Positions 10,869 to 21,995 of a stretch of 64,000 nucleotides of DNA are shown in pieces (within the stretch, counting starts at the first letter, position 1; each line of letters begins with the position of its first letter). Origin of the DNA: Cristatella mucedo (taxonomy: Eukaryota; Bryozoa; Phylactolaemata; Cristatellidae); assembly GCA_009760855.2 (NCBI GenBank), contig WPIO01000146.1, positions 432,001-496,000 of the forward strand. Direction: 5' to 3'. The position numbers were made by a program, and so were the translations under genes. The notes below the pieces were generated by a model. The model was not told the DNA's origin and did no database searches. It saw only the letters and a program-made list of their open reading frames with translations.

Positions 10869-12045
10869 GCACTCCACTGCACTCCACCATGCAAAGAAAA
10901 AATCATGTTCTAAAAATCCCTTTAGATTTTATTTGACCGTACAATCTCCGAAAATTGCACTTTAACGTTGTCACTTTCGTTGGCTTTTTCTCATCTAATG
11001 AGCCACAATAGAACGCAGTAGCCCGGGCCTATACGGCAATGCACTTCAATTAACCGAATCCACCTCAAGTAATATTAATATATCCTGCCAAGCTTCAGGT
11101 TTTATTGCATATTAAAGTGCTGTGCCTAATGTTTTGTGCACAACTACGTAAAATAGGGCAAATTGTACATTCTTGAACTCTGGCAATGTGTGGCAATCGC
11201 CCGAATTCACCATGAAAAATACCACAATCCACTCTATTCCACAGTAAATAGTCCTCAAATCGCCATCGCCAAGCTCTAATTAACAGTGCATATGAGACTA
11301 GACTCAGGTTAAAGTGCACCAACAAAGTTCTACTCAGGTATGCACTGGCATAATCATGCAATGCATTAATTTGGTGTAACGGCAAGGTCTCATAATTTAA
11401 TCCACCATGATCAGCCACAATCCACTGCAATCTACCTCACAGTGAGCAGAACGGGTACACCAGAAGCTCTAAAAATAAAAACGAGTTGCTCTACTCTCCG
11501 GTTATTGCGTACTCACTTAATTTCACAGTATTTGCCTTGGCCGTTGTGCAGCAATGCATTGCAACTCACTGTAATGGCCCTGGCGAGTGCATCAATCCAT
11601 CACAACCCACCTAAAAACTACCGGGATTCCTTCACTTAAAGTTCTAATTGAGATAAAGAGTTGCTATAGCAGTCCGTTATTGGGTAGTCACACAATTTCA
11701 CTACATCCTCCTTGAATATTGGGTAACAATGCTTTGCTATCGAGTGCAATGCCTCAGGACGATACACAATTTCAAGCAATCTGATGCAAAATGCCTTGAA
11801 ATGGTTTCGCAATGGTCCAATTTTGAAGGCATGTTGCAAAGCACACTGGTTAAATTCAAACACATCATGTTCAGCAATTTCTTTCTCAAAATCTCGGGCG
11901 ATGCATGGCAATCTATAGCAACGGCTCTGCTTGATGCAGCAATCTATTAAAATCCGTGGCAAATCGACCACAGATTGGCTGTAGGAAGTGCCAATGTTCA
12001 TCACAGTTCACATTTCTTTGTGCGTAAAGTGACATCTCAGAACCT
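10869..12045 (-). repeat. Satellite array (~150-185 bp units), minus orientation
   Basis: The motif CCACAATCCACTGCAATC or close variants recurs at about 10868, 11045, 11228, 11415, 11568, 11745 and 11905, a spacing of roughly 150-190 bases. A second landmark, GACTCAGGTTAAAGTGCACC (about 11302-11321), recurs as its complement at about 17168-17190. Units are strongly diverged. Open reading frames here are by-products of the repeat. Confidence 0.6.
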
Positions 12046-12049
12046 TTAA

Positions 12050-12415
12050 GCTATTTTACTCCAGCTTAAAGACCGTTGGCAACAGAAACTATAGCTCTGC
12101 ATATCCTAGGCTGTTGAACTCGCTTCCACAATTCCTATGCGACGACAACTACTCTCATGCTTCCGACGGCTCATCTTGTTTGCGGTCCCGAGCTGCTACT
12201 TCCATGCTACTCACTACCTCAACTGCTCTCCTTACTTTGCAATGGTTCCCACTTTCTTTTTATTGCATGAGACGTAGTCTGTGGGCTACCGAATGGTAGC
12301 GAATGCCACTTAGGCTGTGAGTGAGCGATACAGAACTTCCTGATTAACACCCGCATAGTCTTTAAGGCTTTTTGGACTTACACAAGGAGATATATTATGT
12401 TACATATATATTTTA
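12050..12415 (+). mobile_element. LINE family B 3' end
   Basis: The copy begins in the last codons of the family B ORF (a GTTGAACTCGCTTCCACAA block equivalent to 43788-43808). It continues through CTGCTACTTCCATGCTACTCAC and ATGAGACGTAGTCTGTGGGC to a GGAGATATATTATGTTACAT tail. Order and spacing match the copy ending at 44090. Confidence 0.85.
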
Positions 12416-12574
12416 CTCTTTAACAGTCAAAAATGCAAGGCAAGTAGCTGCAATATCAGTGACCAATACTGAAATCTGAGGCAAATAAATGAGAAATCAG
12501 CTGTACCAAGCTCTAATTTTTATTTCACGTAATATCTCACTGCCTCACTAAAGAATGAGGGGACCTAGCAGTCA

Positions 12575-12755
12575 GTGACATAGCCTTGAAGTCGATGAGT
12601 CGAGTAGCACTGAGAGCCAGTACAATTAAGTGAGAAGTGGTGTGACGTGGCAATTGCCTCACTCATGACAGACAACCTAGCTATCGAGTTTATCACCAAC
12701 TGTACGAGCTCGAGTGCACGGTTCAGTAGACCTGCAATCACTCGTATATTGTTTG
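12575..12755 (-). mobile_element. LINE family A RT C-terminal fragment
   Basis: On the minus strand this corresponds to the RT thumb segment (the [10 protein letters not shown] region). The shared DNA landmarks are CTTGAAGTC, GTGAGAAGTGGTGTGA and CGACAGACAAGCCTAGCTGC-like blocks, here in degraded form. Confidence 0.65.
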
Positions 12756-12944
12756 TGGTAACAAGGGTTTGTCTTGGCATCTTAGTGGGGACAAGAAAGC
12801 GATTGGTGATATTGACGATCGCTCGCATGGGTAAGCACTTATTTATAATAAATACATTATAATTTGCATGTATAGTACCCCAAGAGAACTTTCAGTCGTA
12901 ATTTCCCTTTGCTTGAGCGACTCCTGAAGTTCGCGGCTGATCAC

Positions 12945-13103
12945 AATATGCACTTCACCTCTAACGGTAATTTGCTTATGAATTTTGAGCATGCTACCAC
13001 TAACAATAAGATCATACTTCCTTTGCAGCAAACACAAAGTGCCTGTAAAGAGATAAAGTTATCTGCGGGCGCTATACAAACGTATTATTCTTATTACTAA
13101 CCA
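12945..13103 (+). mobile_element. LINE family A 3' tail
   Basis: ACTTCACCTCTAACGG and CTTTGCAGCAAA are followed by a recognisable hairpin (AAAGTGCCT with GGGCGCTAT) and a short ATT-type tail at about 13083-13100. Only the 3' end is present. Confidence 0.7.
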
Positions 13104-13560
13104 TGCTTACACATATGCTTATTTGCCTCACCAGCAAGGTCCCTAATGGATCTGGACGGACCAGGAAACGGAAAGTTTGCAGTCCTGAAAACTTCCTCGA
13201 CATAATCCAGCTTTAAATATAGCTTTAATTAGCCATATTTTAATCATCCAGCTTTAAATCCGCTCAGGTAGAGCACCATAAATAAATATCAATCATTGTC
13301 ATGTTAGCAACACTACAGCTGTGCGAGCCTGAAGTTTGAATAATTAATGTAGCTTCTCGCCCTAGTGCTGGCGTTTAAGTGCTCGCCGGAACTCTAATGC
13401 TCAGCACTCCTGCTGTGGAGGGCCACGGAAGTATGTTTTCAGCTAACCACGTGTTCGCCTCAGGTAGGCCCTCTTGAAACTTCTCCCTGGTCTCATTACT
13501 TGAGTTGAGTTTGTACACTAACAAGAGCAGAGAAACTCCGGTTAAAACCTGTTTCCCGCA
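13104..13560. other. Unassigned non-coding stretch
   Basis: No motif was recognised. The 62-codon frame on the minus strand at 13563-13375 resembles nothing known to me. Confidence 0.4.
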
Positions 13561-13574
13561 CACCTATTTGAACT

Positions 13575-13820
13575 TTGTGAAATAATAATAATTAAATGAA
13601 AATTAAAAGAATAAATTAAAAAAATTAAATAATATATATGTATGTATATATATTATGAAAATAAAATAAAACACATGAATTAATAATATAATAATAATGC
13701 ACTTGGGGAATGCAATTGAAGGTGAATAATATCATGCTCGATAAGCAAACAAAATGAATAACATGGTTGAGGGCGACATGCACAGGGTCAGCATGCACAT
13801 GTGGTAAGTGGAAATAAAAA
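13575..13820 (-). mobile_element. LINE family A 3' UTR with AT-rich expanded tail
   Basis: The minus-strand 3' UTR block (complement of CATGTGCATGCTGACCCTGT, about 13775-13800) and the end near AATGCACTTGG are preceded on the plus strand by about 100 bases of A/T-only repeats (13575-13690). These look like an expanded and decayed (ATT)n tail. Confidence 0.6.
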
Positions 13821-14049
13821 AAAAGAATAAATAAAAATATTAGTTTTCGCCGATTATGCAATTAAACACGTTTAGCATAGGATAGCCTGGCTAGATTTGT
13901 GAGATCGAGGGTGTTGGCTGCTAAGTGCACATACAAAGCGTCATGGCCAGTGAGTGAGCTTTAGTAATCTCACCTTCGACGTACTTGTTTTCTGTGGACG
14001 TAGCTTGGTTGTTCAACTGGAGTTGGTCTAAGGCGGTAGTGAGAAGTTC

Positions 14050-15020
14050 ACCTTGTACCAACTACTTGAGCAGTGGGCAATGGCAGAGCAGAGCATGTTC
14101 AACGTTGTACAATACTTGATAATAAATGTGCGAAATGACATCGATATTTTTGGATTACTTTTAAACTTGTAGGATGCAACGTGCAATAATGCCATGAGAA
14201 TTATAGCTTCCCGTAGGCAATTGCTGGATGATTTTTAAAAGGTTGCAACGGATTGCAGGTTCTGCCAAAGGGTTAGCAATGTATTGTTATCCATTGCCTG
14301 AAATGGAACGAATATGGGCTGAAATGTAAGGAGAGCATTTAAAAAAGAGTTCACTGTCATCTCTGATGTTTAAACTTAGCTTTGCACGGCAATTTGCGGT
14401 CGATCTTCTGCACATGGCCCGAGATTGCTGCATTGGCAAGCACCTTTTCCGTTGATTAAAGTGCACTGACCGAGAGGTAGCACAAACAATAGCTTTTCCC
14501 GGGAGCATCCGAAATAGAGTATAACACCAAGAGAAATCTAAATGGGAGCATCACCTAGCAACCTTCAAACTATTTGTGAAGGGGCGTTGCTAATTGCCGT
14601 ATTTTCCCGGCCACTGCAGTCGATTGCAGTGCATCACTCTAGATTGCAGGCTCACGATTGATTAAAAGGATGTGGTTGCACTTAATTCAATGCCCGGTAC
14701 TAAGGAAGAACTGTTGGATGTTCTCCGACCTGCTTTGTGTCTAATTGTAGCAGAGCATTGCTGATTGCCGTATTTTTTGGACGATAGCACTCAATTAACA
14801 TTCATTCCCGAGATAGATGCTCATACTGGGTTGAAAACATATGAGCCCGTATTGAATGTTATTTGGCCTGGTATTTCGAGCTTCGGATAGCCAATGCCTT
14901 GTCAATCTGAAAAAGAGTGCAGTCCAAGCCGGGCCTTTTCAGCTGATTGCAGTGAATTGCTATCGATTGTGCTCTCTCAATTGTTTGTAAGGATGTAGTT
15001 GCACTTTTAATGCCTTGTAC
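14050..15020 (+). repeat. Satellite array (~155-170 bp units), plus orientation
   Basis: Units carry a GATTGC-rich core (about 14615-14640, 14785-14800 and 14940-14965) followed by a landmark of the form GATTG-x-TTAAAAGGATGTGGTTGCACTT (about 14655-14682), repeated near 14985-15007. The same landmark reappears near 63190-63218, linking this array to the one at the right end of the window. Confidence 0.6.
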
Positions 15021-15029
15021 TGAAATACG

Positions 15030-15335
15030 AGAAAAAGTTGGAGAAACTCGCAGACAAAACCATGAAGTCAATCCGTTGCTTGACTGGAAGCCAGTACGGG
15101 TTGGTGAGAAGTGGTGTGAAGTGGCAACTGGGCCGCTCACGACAGACAAGCCTAGCTGCAGAGTTTTGCACCAGCTGCAAGCACCTGATTGCACATGTCG
15201 GTAGGCCAGCAACCAGTGAGTTACAGAAGTCAAGACGGGAATCACAAATGCACGGACCAACTTAACGTGGTATCGTTATATAAACAAGCCCGAAATTTAG
15301 TAATGTTATGTAGCTGAAAGTAGGCAGTTAATGTT
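15030..15335 (-). mobile_element. LINE family A RT fragment, minus strand
   Basis: The minus strand carries the RT thumb region, with SVTHWLLAYRHVQSGACSWC in one frame and the expected DNA landmarks CTTGCTTGACTGG (as complement) and GACAGACAAGCCTAGCTGC. It lacks the 3' UTR and abuts a plus-strand family A copy at 15336. Confidence 0.75.
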
Positions 15336-16310
15336 TAGTTTAGGTGTTCTTAAATTGAATGAAGATAAACCCGACTTACAAGTTATGAGCGAACCAAGTG
15401 GAATTCAGAAATTAGAAAAACTAAAGCTCACAGTCAGATCTGCCCACAAATCTTCTGTTAAATCTGCACACAATTTAGTTTTCAGGTTCTAAAGTAGCCT
15501 TTCATTGGATGACTGCATCAGCTCCAGAGTCATCTGCCTACTTTAAGGTACATACACTATCTTTAATTCCGGCTTATTTAGACAAGGATGCCGCATCTAA
15601 ATTATTCCATGCACTTATCACACCCGGTCTTGACTTCTATAACTCACTGCTTCCTGGTCTACCGGCCTGTGCACTCAAGCTTACAGCTGATTAAAAACTC
15701 TGCTGCTAAGCTAGTCTGTGGTGAGCGTCCCTGTTGCCACATCACCTCACCTCACGCCATTCAGCACTGGCTTCCAGTCAAGCATCACATCGAATTTAAG
15801 ATTTTGTCGCTCACTTTTAGATCCTTTTATTATTTGACTTCCACCTACTTATATGATCTACTCGGCTTACCATTGTACCCATAGCTTTTCGGAGTATAAC
15901 TGTTTGCAAATACCTTGTAAAATCTTAAATTTCCTTTGTGACCATGCTTTTAATTCGTAAGCTCCCAGAGCATGGACCATACTCTCAACTTGCATCCCGA
16001 CATCTCCTGACTTGACCATATTTAAAACAATCTAAAATGCAGCTTTTTGTCAAAGCTATTTGTAGGCCCATGTGATTCAACCTTTACATAACAGTGGGTG
16101 CTGACACTGTGCATGCTTCCTCTAACCAAACATGCACGGTGACCCTGTGCATGCCAGCCATCGCCATTTTATTCTTACTGTTTATTTAAAATGGTACAAC
16201 TATCTATTCGATCAAGCTTTCTTTGCAGTAAATTTAACGTGCGTAGAAATATTTTGAGTTTTGTAGAGGCGCTTAATCAAATGCGTTATTTTTATTATTA
16301 TTAAGAGATT
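15336..16310 (+). mobile_element. LINE family A copy, RT C-terminal half to tail
   Basis: The copy begins in the LNDDKTNLL block (here LNEDKPDLQVM, about 15352) and runs through the thumb region (HALITPGLDFYNSLLPGLPA, about 15607-15668) and the 3' UTR to a hairpin and an ATT tail near 16280-16305. Multiple shifts disrupt the frame. With the preceding fragment it makes a head-to-head arrangement of two family A copies. Confidence 0.8.
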
Positions 16311-16694
16311 TGAATAACATCTGAGAAGACTGCAAACGGCTGGAAATTGAGGGAAAGAATGCGGCAGGGGTGACTCCCCCATTTGTTATGATGGATTAAA
16401 CTGTAAGGGCGTGACGAGTCTGTTGATGGTGCTTTCGTTATGGGTAGGTTTAAACAGTAAATTTCAGCAAGGTCTCAAACAAAGCAAGCCCATCAATTAT
16501 AATACTAACAACTATTTAATTTACTAGAAATGATTTATAGCACACTAATTGAAAGTTCTGAAGAGCAGCCTCGAGATCGGTTGCTATGTTTATGGCCATT
16601 CTGGTGACCATTAGGTTAAGGTTATCGCTGCGGTGCTTGAGAGGGAGATTCCTCAGGGAGGCTCGTGGAAATTAGCGAGAATGGCAACACTGCT
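16311..16694. other. Unassigned non-coding stretch
   Basis: No coding or repeat signature was seen in this stretch before the SINE. Confidence 0.45.
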
Positions 16695-16832
16695 GCTCTT
16701 GGTTCTCCTAGTGGTTAAGGTGCTCGCACCGACCAAGGCTTCTCTGAGGTCGTGGGCTCGAGCCCCGTGGCATATGTGAAGCCCCTCATAAAGATGAAGC
16801 TCTCCTTGAGCACTATAGAAATGAATAGCATA
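16695..16832 (+). mobile_element. tRNA-derived SINE (type 2), degraded
   Basis: The tRNA-like head has an A-box-like TAGTGGTTAAGG (about 16709-16720) and a B-box-like GGCTCGAGCCC (16755-16765), the two internal RNA polymerase III promoter elements. The tail GTGAAGCCCCTCATAAAGAT and on to ACTATAGAAATGAAT matches the better-preserved copy at 51571-51695 and, more weakly, the family A hairpin end. It runs into a (TA)n tract. Confidence 0.75.
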
Positions 16833-16864
<32 letters not shown>

Positions 16865-16932
16865 GAGAGAGAGATTATTCATATATATATATGTATATAT
16901 ATATATCAGGCAATATAAATATATCGCCTATG

Positions 16933-17010
<78 letters not shown>
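16833..17010. repeat. (TA)n microsatellite
   Basis: Long runs of alternating T and A occur at about 16832-16862, 16880-16908 and 16934-17010, with a short GA run between. The apparent 106-codon Tyr-Ile frames on both strands are artefacts of this repeat. Confidence 0.95.
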
Positions 17011-17018
<8 letters not shown>

Positions 17019-17024
17019 AACTAT

Positions 17025-17199
17025 AATTACAGCTTCTGGTTTACCCGTTCTGGTCACTGTGAGGCGGATTGCAGCATATTGTGCTGGATCGAGGTATGGG
17101 ACATGGCAGTTAGAGCTGATCACTGCATTGCATGAGAAGGCATGTGCACAAAGGAGTGAAATAGTGTGGGTGCACTTGGAACTGAGTCTAGTCATATAT
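17025..17199 (+). repeat. Satellite unit, plus orientation
   Basis: GGCGGATTGCAGCATATTG and the landmark GGTGCACTTGGAACTGAG (about 17168-17186) match, as complement, the unit at about 11290-11320. About one unit is present, and it is split from a remnant at 17297-17360 by a family A tail. Confidence 0.6.
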
Positions 17200-17296
17200 G
17201 CAATGCTTTAATTTCAGCAAATCTAATGCAATTAGAAAGAGATTGAGGTCTCTATCGCTGCTTTATAAAGTGTATTATCATTATTGTTATTATTAG
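17200..17296 (+). mobile_element. LINE family A tail inside satellite
   Basis: TTTCAGCAAATCTAATGC, AAAGAGATTGAGGTCTCT and CGCTGCTTTATAAAGTG are followed by ATT-type repeats. This is a short 5'-truncated insertion with satellite sequence on both sides. Confidence 0.7.
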
Positions 17297-17655
17297 AGCT
17301 TGGTGATGGAAATTTCAGTACGATTTGCAGTGAAATAGAGTGAATTGAGGTATTTTTCCTAGTTATTTTCGGGCGATTGCCGAGAATTATGTTTTGTCTT
17401 ATGCATCTCCGTCTGTTGCTCTACAAAGCCACGAAGACTATGTGGTTTTTATGCAAGAGAGTTTCATATAGCATACTCACAGCCTAAGCAGCTTTCAAAG
17501 GCGTTTAGTAGCCAACCGACTTCATCTCACGCGATAATGAGAAATTAAGAAGCAGAGCAGAGACAGGAAAGCATTTGAGGCTGTGAGAAGCATGGAAGTA
17601 GCAGTTTATGACCAGTGAAAAGGATGTGCCCTAGTCGGCAGCAGGAGAAGAGCTG

Positions 17656-18260
17656 TCATTGCCTAAGTATAAATGGAGAACAGCAAGAGACCGAGGACGG
17701 ACCCTCGAGGGACTCCACAGGTGACCAGTCTCGCGTGTGAGACCCGACCCCATACGACACGGAATGAACACAATCAGACAAGTACGATTTGAACCAGGCT
17801 AGTGCCTTGTCTACCGGACCGATTATTGTTCTCAATCGTTCAAGTAGAACAACGTGATCAATGGTGTCAAAGGCAGCGGACTGTTTTAGCAGAGATAGGG
17901 CGGGCAGGGTTCGTCCCGTCATCACTGCCACATAGAATGTCATTTTTAACAAAGAGAGCAGTTTCAGTGGAGTGCTGCCTTTTGAATCACGATTGAAGTG
18001 TTTCTGACATTTAATTATTTTCGATATGTGCAACAAACTGCTTAGCGACAAGATTTCTAAGAATCTTTGAAAAGAAAGAAAAAAGGGAAACTGGGCTACA
18101 GTTTGCAAGGACCTGTGTATCTAATTCAGGCTTTTTAACTATTGGTCTAACTATTTTCAATTTGAATGACTTGAGTACAGCCCCCTTTTCCAAAGAAGCG
18201 TTAAAAATCCGGGTTATGGCAGTACTAAGGTAATCTGCCAGAGAGTACTACAGAGATGAT
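17656..18260 (-). pseudogene. Family B reverse transcriptase fragment
   Basis: The minus-strand frames contain RT blocks seen in the plus-strand copy: VANCSPVSLFSFFSKIL-type sequence (18110-18060, compare ANYRPVSLL-SSKIL), SAAFDTIDHVVLLERL (about 17885-17835, RT block A) and a PQGS-equivalent block with LEGPSSVSCCSPF in a shifted frame (about 17710-17675). The YxDD motif is absent because the copy is deleted beyond this point. It would have been the LINE's target-primed reverse transcriptase. Confidence 0.8.
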
Positions 18261-18764
18261 GGTATGGGCTCTTTAGGACACGAGCTCTTTTTGCCAGACC
18301 TATTAGGTAGCCACTTTGCATGCAGAATTTTTGGAAAACCCTTTAAGGAAGATCACACGTTGCGATATCAGAATTGCTTGAGACGGATGGCACTTTGTGG
18401 AGGTACGAATGTGCACAATCGATTCAATGAAAAAGGCTTACAATATTTCGGCTGAGTCGTTACTACCAGGCGAGTCAGACCTCTCAGCTTGGCCAGTACA
18501 TTTTTTACTGTCTTATAACTCTACTACGGGCTGGACTGGCCGGAATTCAGTTCTTGAGTGAAAAAAGAAGCCATTGGTTTTTTAACCATCCGGATGCAAA
18601 CTCTAAGGAAGACTTTGAAAATGATTAGATTTGCATCAGTCCCCGATTTCTTATAACATAGTTTAAGCATATGCTTAAAACTTCGTATGTCTTGAAGTTT
18701 TTAGCAAATTGAAGGGAATCTATAGAACTCTGTACGCGGATAGAATAAACGGGAGCATGCTTGT

Positions 18765-19077
18765 CCAGAGCCGAGTGCACGAGCCAAGTCGTGCACTCGT
18801 CGCCGCATCGACGGCTGCAGCTATGACGTCCACGGGTGAAGCCGAGCCGAGGCTTGCTTGTTGGTCCATAAGGCAACCACGAGTGACCGTCTGGCTCAGT
18901 CTGCCGTGAGCACGTCGCATTGCACGCGAAGCTGAACGAGCGAAGCTGAACGAGGTACACGAATGTGAACCAATATGTGTTTGATCCGACGTGACCGGCT
19001 TGCCCGCCCGCTGACGGGCGGGCATCGCACAGCCAGGCCAGGCCAGGCCAGCCACGGCCAGGGCACAAGGCTTGCTT
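18765..19077. mobile_element. GC-rich ~310-bp insertion in the family B copy
   Basis: Family B sequence stops after GCATGCTTG (about 18756-18764) and resumes beyond GCTTGCTTG (about 19070-19078). The near-identical 9-mers may be a target-site duplication. The insert is much richer in G and C than its surroundings and contains a GTGCACGAG/CGTGCACTCG hairpin, a CCCGCCCGCTGACGGGCGGG palindrome and a tandem GGCCA run. Its minus strand starts TGTGCCC and ends near GGACA, which resembles LTR ends, so a solo LTR is possible. No protein was recognised. Confidence 0.5.
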
Positions 19078-19541
19078 GCGACTTGGACGCGTCACCGACT
19101 TTCAGATAAAAGCTTTTTTTTACTGGTTCAGTGAAGGTATCAAGGACATCAGTTGATTCTGGATGCAGATCAGGAAGACCAGGATCACAAAAAATTTCAA
19201 AATTTATCTATGACAATGCTTTTAAGTAGTGTTGCTGGATAAGTTCGACATTACCTGTACCTACAAGGGAGCAGAAACATTAAGCGAAACTGACCAATGA
19301 TTTGAGAGGGTCAGTGGACTCACCATAAGGTCAGTGGGGAAAACATCCTTAGCAGTAACGAGACGAAGAATATGGCCACCGGCGATGGTTTTGTGGTTAA
19401 CGTGTTGGAACAAACCACAATTCTCGAGACAGTCGAGAAAGGAGGGGACCTGGCTGCGAATAGGGTTTTGAATGCGAATACTGAAGTGTCCAACGCTCAG
19501 TAATGGCCTGTCACAAACAAATATTTTAGCGACCCAAGATG

Positions 19542-19760
19542 TCAGTTTATCGCAACAGTGAGTGCCATTGGCTTCGATGTAGACCTGACTGCAACTGATT
19601 CAAACGTAGGGCCATGTGAAAAACTGCATATCTTATAGCCAAACGATTCACGAACAACAGCGACCCAGCCACTACATTTTTCAGAACGCATGGGATAGAA
19701 TGAGAACCCGGGTGGTGTAGTCTCAGATGTACAGATACTGGACCAAAGTGTCATCTAAGT
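19542..19760 (-). pseudogene. Family B endonuclease, N-terminal fragment
   Basis: The 70-residue frame, with TTPPGFSFYPMRSEK, YKICSFSHGPTFESVAVRS and MALTVAIN, lines up with the plus-strand endonuclease at 41190-41400. This is the apurinic-like endonuclease that nicks target DNA in LINE retrotransposition. The continuation on the minus strand (to about 19300) carries GDFN- and SDHC-type blocks only in broken frames. Confidence 0.8.
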
Positions 19761-19769
19761 TTCGGTAGT

Positions 19770-19878
19770 ACTCTCCATTCAATCGCGTTTCTCTTTGCAG
19801 CCAATGTAAAGCACTATGAACACTATTGAGTTCTCGGAAAGCACTTTATCGAGAGCATCATTATTATTATTATTAATC
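19770..19878 (+). mobile_element. LINE family A tail nested in family B
   Basis: TTTCTCTTTGCAGCCAATG, AAAGCACTATGAAC and GAGTTCTCGGAAAGCACTTT are followed by (ATT)5. It sits inside the minus-strand family B copy, between the endonuclease start and the leader, in the opposite orientation. This dates the A insertion after the B insertion. Confidence 0.8.
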
Positions 19879-20432
19879 AGAATTGCATCTAGTTTCTCCT
19901 GGACCACCCATTCGTGGATGAGTAACCCTTGTTTTAATGTGAGCGGAAATTTAGTAGGCGGAATTGAAGAGGCTGTCAGACATCTGATGGAGGCCAAAAT
20001 TAGCTAGTACTGCAGTGAGCATGTAGCCACCCCGGCCGACGCGGGCACTTTGAATTTAAATTGGACCTTAGTAACAGCCGCTGGTCACCGTTTCACAATA
20101 TGGTGACGGATGGCACGTGAGACATTATCACAACGAGTACTATTCAGTGCTTTTGAACTTGCCGGTTGTAGGTTTGATAGCTGAGCTGTGAATAGGGCAA
20201 ATGCAGGATGCAGGAAGATTCTTACTAACCCACCGAAGAAGTTCAGCTGGTACGTATCGACTAATGATGACATCGAACCGAATACTAATCAGGTCCTGTT
20301 TTGTGTAGTATTACCGAGGGAAGCTCATAAATAGTGACAGCAAGGATAGCTGTGGAATACCCGAAGGTATCGAGGAAAAATCTGGTAAAGGTCCAAACCA
20401 CACAAGGAGTCACCCGAGGCCGCTCTCTAGCG

Positions 20433-20705
20433 TGGGGCGGAATTGAACACGATCAGGCAAGTACAATTTAAACCATGTCAGTGCCTCGTCTGCCAGACCG
20501 CTTGTTGTTTACAATCGTTCAACCAGTACACGGTGATCAATGTTCTGGACGGCAGCTGGTAGATCTAGTAGAGCTAGACACATTCCCGACATCGTAGCTT
20601 CATAGAATGTCATCGTTAAAACGAAGGAAAGAAGTTTCAGTGGAGTACTGTCTTGAACATATTAAAATGTTCCTGTAGTTTTATTCTTTTGAATAAGGGC
20701 AACCA
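20433..20705 (-). mobile_element. Second family B RT fragment, minus strand
   Basis: It repeats the segment at about 17755-18030 (ATCAGGCAAGTACAATTTAA, GTGATCAATG and CATAGAATGTCATC blocks). It therefore belongs to another family B copy abutting the 5' end of the first, and it is cut by a family A insertion at 20706. Confidence 0.75.
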
Positions 20706-21172
20706 GCTGCTTAATAATACTAATAATAATAATTTTGCACTTGATAAAAAGCCCTCAGAGAACTTAATCTCTTTCTCGGCGCTTTCCATTTGCTGCAAAG
20801 GGAAATGCAATATAATGGTAAGTAAAATCATGCTTGAATAATAAGCAAATTGAATAATATCATTAGGGGTGACATGCACAGGGTCAGCATGCAAATGTTG
20901 TTAGTGGCAGCATGCACAGTGTCAGCACGCATAAGCACATCAAGGACGAATCACAGGGACCTACTAAATGGTGTCCTAAATAGGCGTGTTTTGAAGTTCC
21001 TTTTAAATGTGGTCAGGTCAGGGGATGTTGCAACGCAGGTCGGGAGGGAGTTCCAGGCTTTGGGAGCATATGAACTAAGTGCACGGTCTGTAAAAGATAT
21101 AAGGTTTGTACGAGGTATTTGTAGACTGTTGGATTCCAAAAAGCTTAGCGACATATTTTTCAGAATCTTTGA
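20706..21172 (-). mobile_element. LINE family A 3' end, minus strand
   Basis: From the (ATT)n tail at 20709-20735 it runs through the hairpin and 3' UTR to the C-terminal RT codons: APKAWNSLPTCVATSPDLTT (21094-21035) and KRNFKTRLFRTPFSRSL. The last ~70 codons are open, which suggests a younger copy than most. Confidence 0.85.
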
Positions 21173-21239
21173 CAAAAGAGGATGGCCAGTGCATGAGAAT
21201 GCACAATTTTATTTGCTTTTATGTGGGCGTGCAAATAAC

Positions 21240-21960
21240 AGTTCGAAATTTAATATGTAATCAAAACTTAAGCTCTGCACAATTTATTTCTGTTTTATCG
21301 TGGATTGATGTCGGTTTTGGTATTGGCCTGGCTAGTGCATTTGACTGCAGCTAATTACACGAAAACGGCCGTGCTAATGAAAGTGGAATTGTGTAAATGC
21401 AGTTTTCGCAGAGCGAGACTGTCGCATGAAATCAAAGAAGAGCTTTTTCGCACAGGATTCTATCCGTTGAGCAGTGGAATGCAGTTGATTGTGGTGAATT
21501 GAGGTATTCTCCCCATTCGCTGTGACTTCATTTCAGGGAACATCACGAGAAGGTGAAAGTGGAATCGGGTGTACATTTCTGGGTACATTGTAGTGTATGT
21601 TGGTTAACATTGCAAACGTTTTGGAGCTTTCCTCAGCTGATTAGTGATAGATTTGAAGCTAAATTGTTTTTTTAAGGTAACTCAAATGGATTTTTGACAA
21701 CAATAATAATACATTTGGTGAAGCTCCCTCGCAGAACTCAATTTCAGTCGAGGCGATTGTGGTGGATTGTGGTACAGGCCTCTGAGTTGAAGCTCATTTG
21801 CATAAGTGAGCATGAGAACATTGACATGAATTTGGTGAATAGATCAAATCGATTGTGTACTAAAATCTCAGCCCAATATGTGAGCTCGGGAATGTCAATG
21901 TCTTTTTAATTGTAGCCCAATTACAGTGTATTGAGGTATTTTGTCTAAATGCAAAGATGT
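21240..21960 (+). repeat. Satellite array, plus orientation
   Basis: The landmarks TTCGCAGAGCGAGACTGTC, CAGGATTCTATCCGTTG and GTGGAATGCAGTTGATTGTG (about 21406-21498) match, as complements, the unit at 62180-62330. GATTGTGGTGGATTGTGG recurs at about 21753-21772. Units are diverged, and an interspersed segment resembling a family A tail (TGAAGCTCCCTCGCAGAACTC) lies near 21719. Confidence 0.55.
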
Positions 21961-21995
21961 ACAATGCTGGAACACTCTATACGTTAATTTCATCC

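Larger units (their letters stand above)
17398..20432 (-). mobile_element. LINE family B copy, minus strand, split by two insertions
   Basis: Read on the minus strand from 20432 to 17398, this copy follows the order of the plus-strand family B element at 40610-44090. It contains the 5' leader (20432-19880), the endonuclease start (19754-19542), the endonuclease end and linker (to about 18625), RT blocks (18260-17656) and the 3' UTR (17640-17398). It is interrupted by a family A tail (19770-19878) and a GC-rich insert (18765-19077). The RT C-terminal part is deleted between about 17656 and 17640. Many stops are present. Confidence 0.85.

Noticed and set aside
11095-12004. Overlapping 111- and 122-codon minus-strand frames
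   Set aside because: They fall in the diverged satellite array, and the peptide sequences do not follow the repeat in a way that suggests selection.
16875-17211. Two 106-codon frames of alternating Tyr and Ile
   Set aside because: They are translations of a (TA)n microsatellite on both strands.
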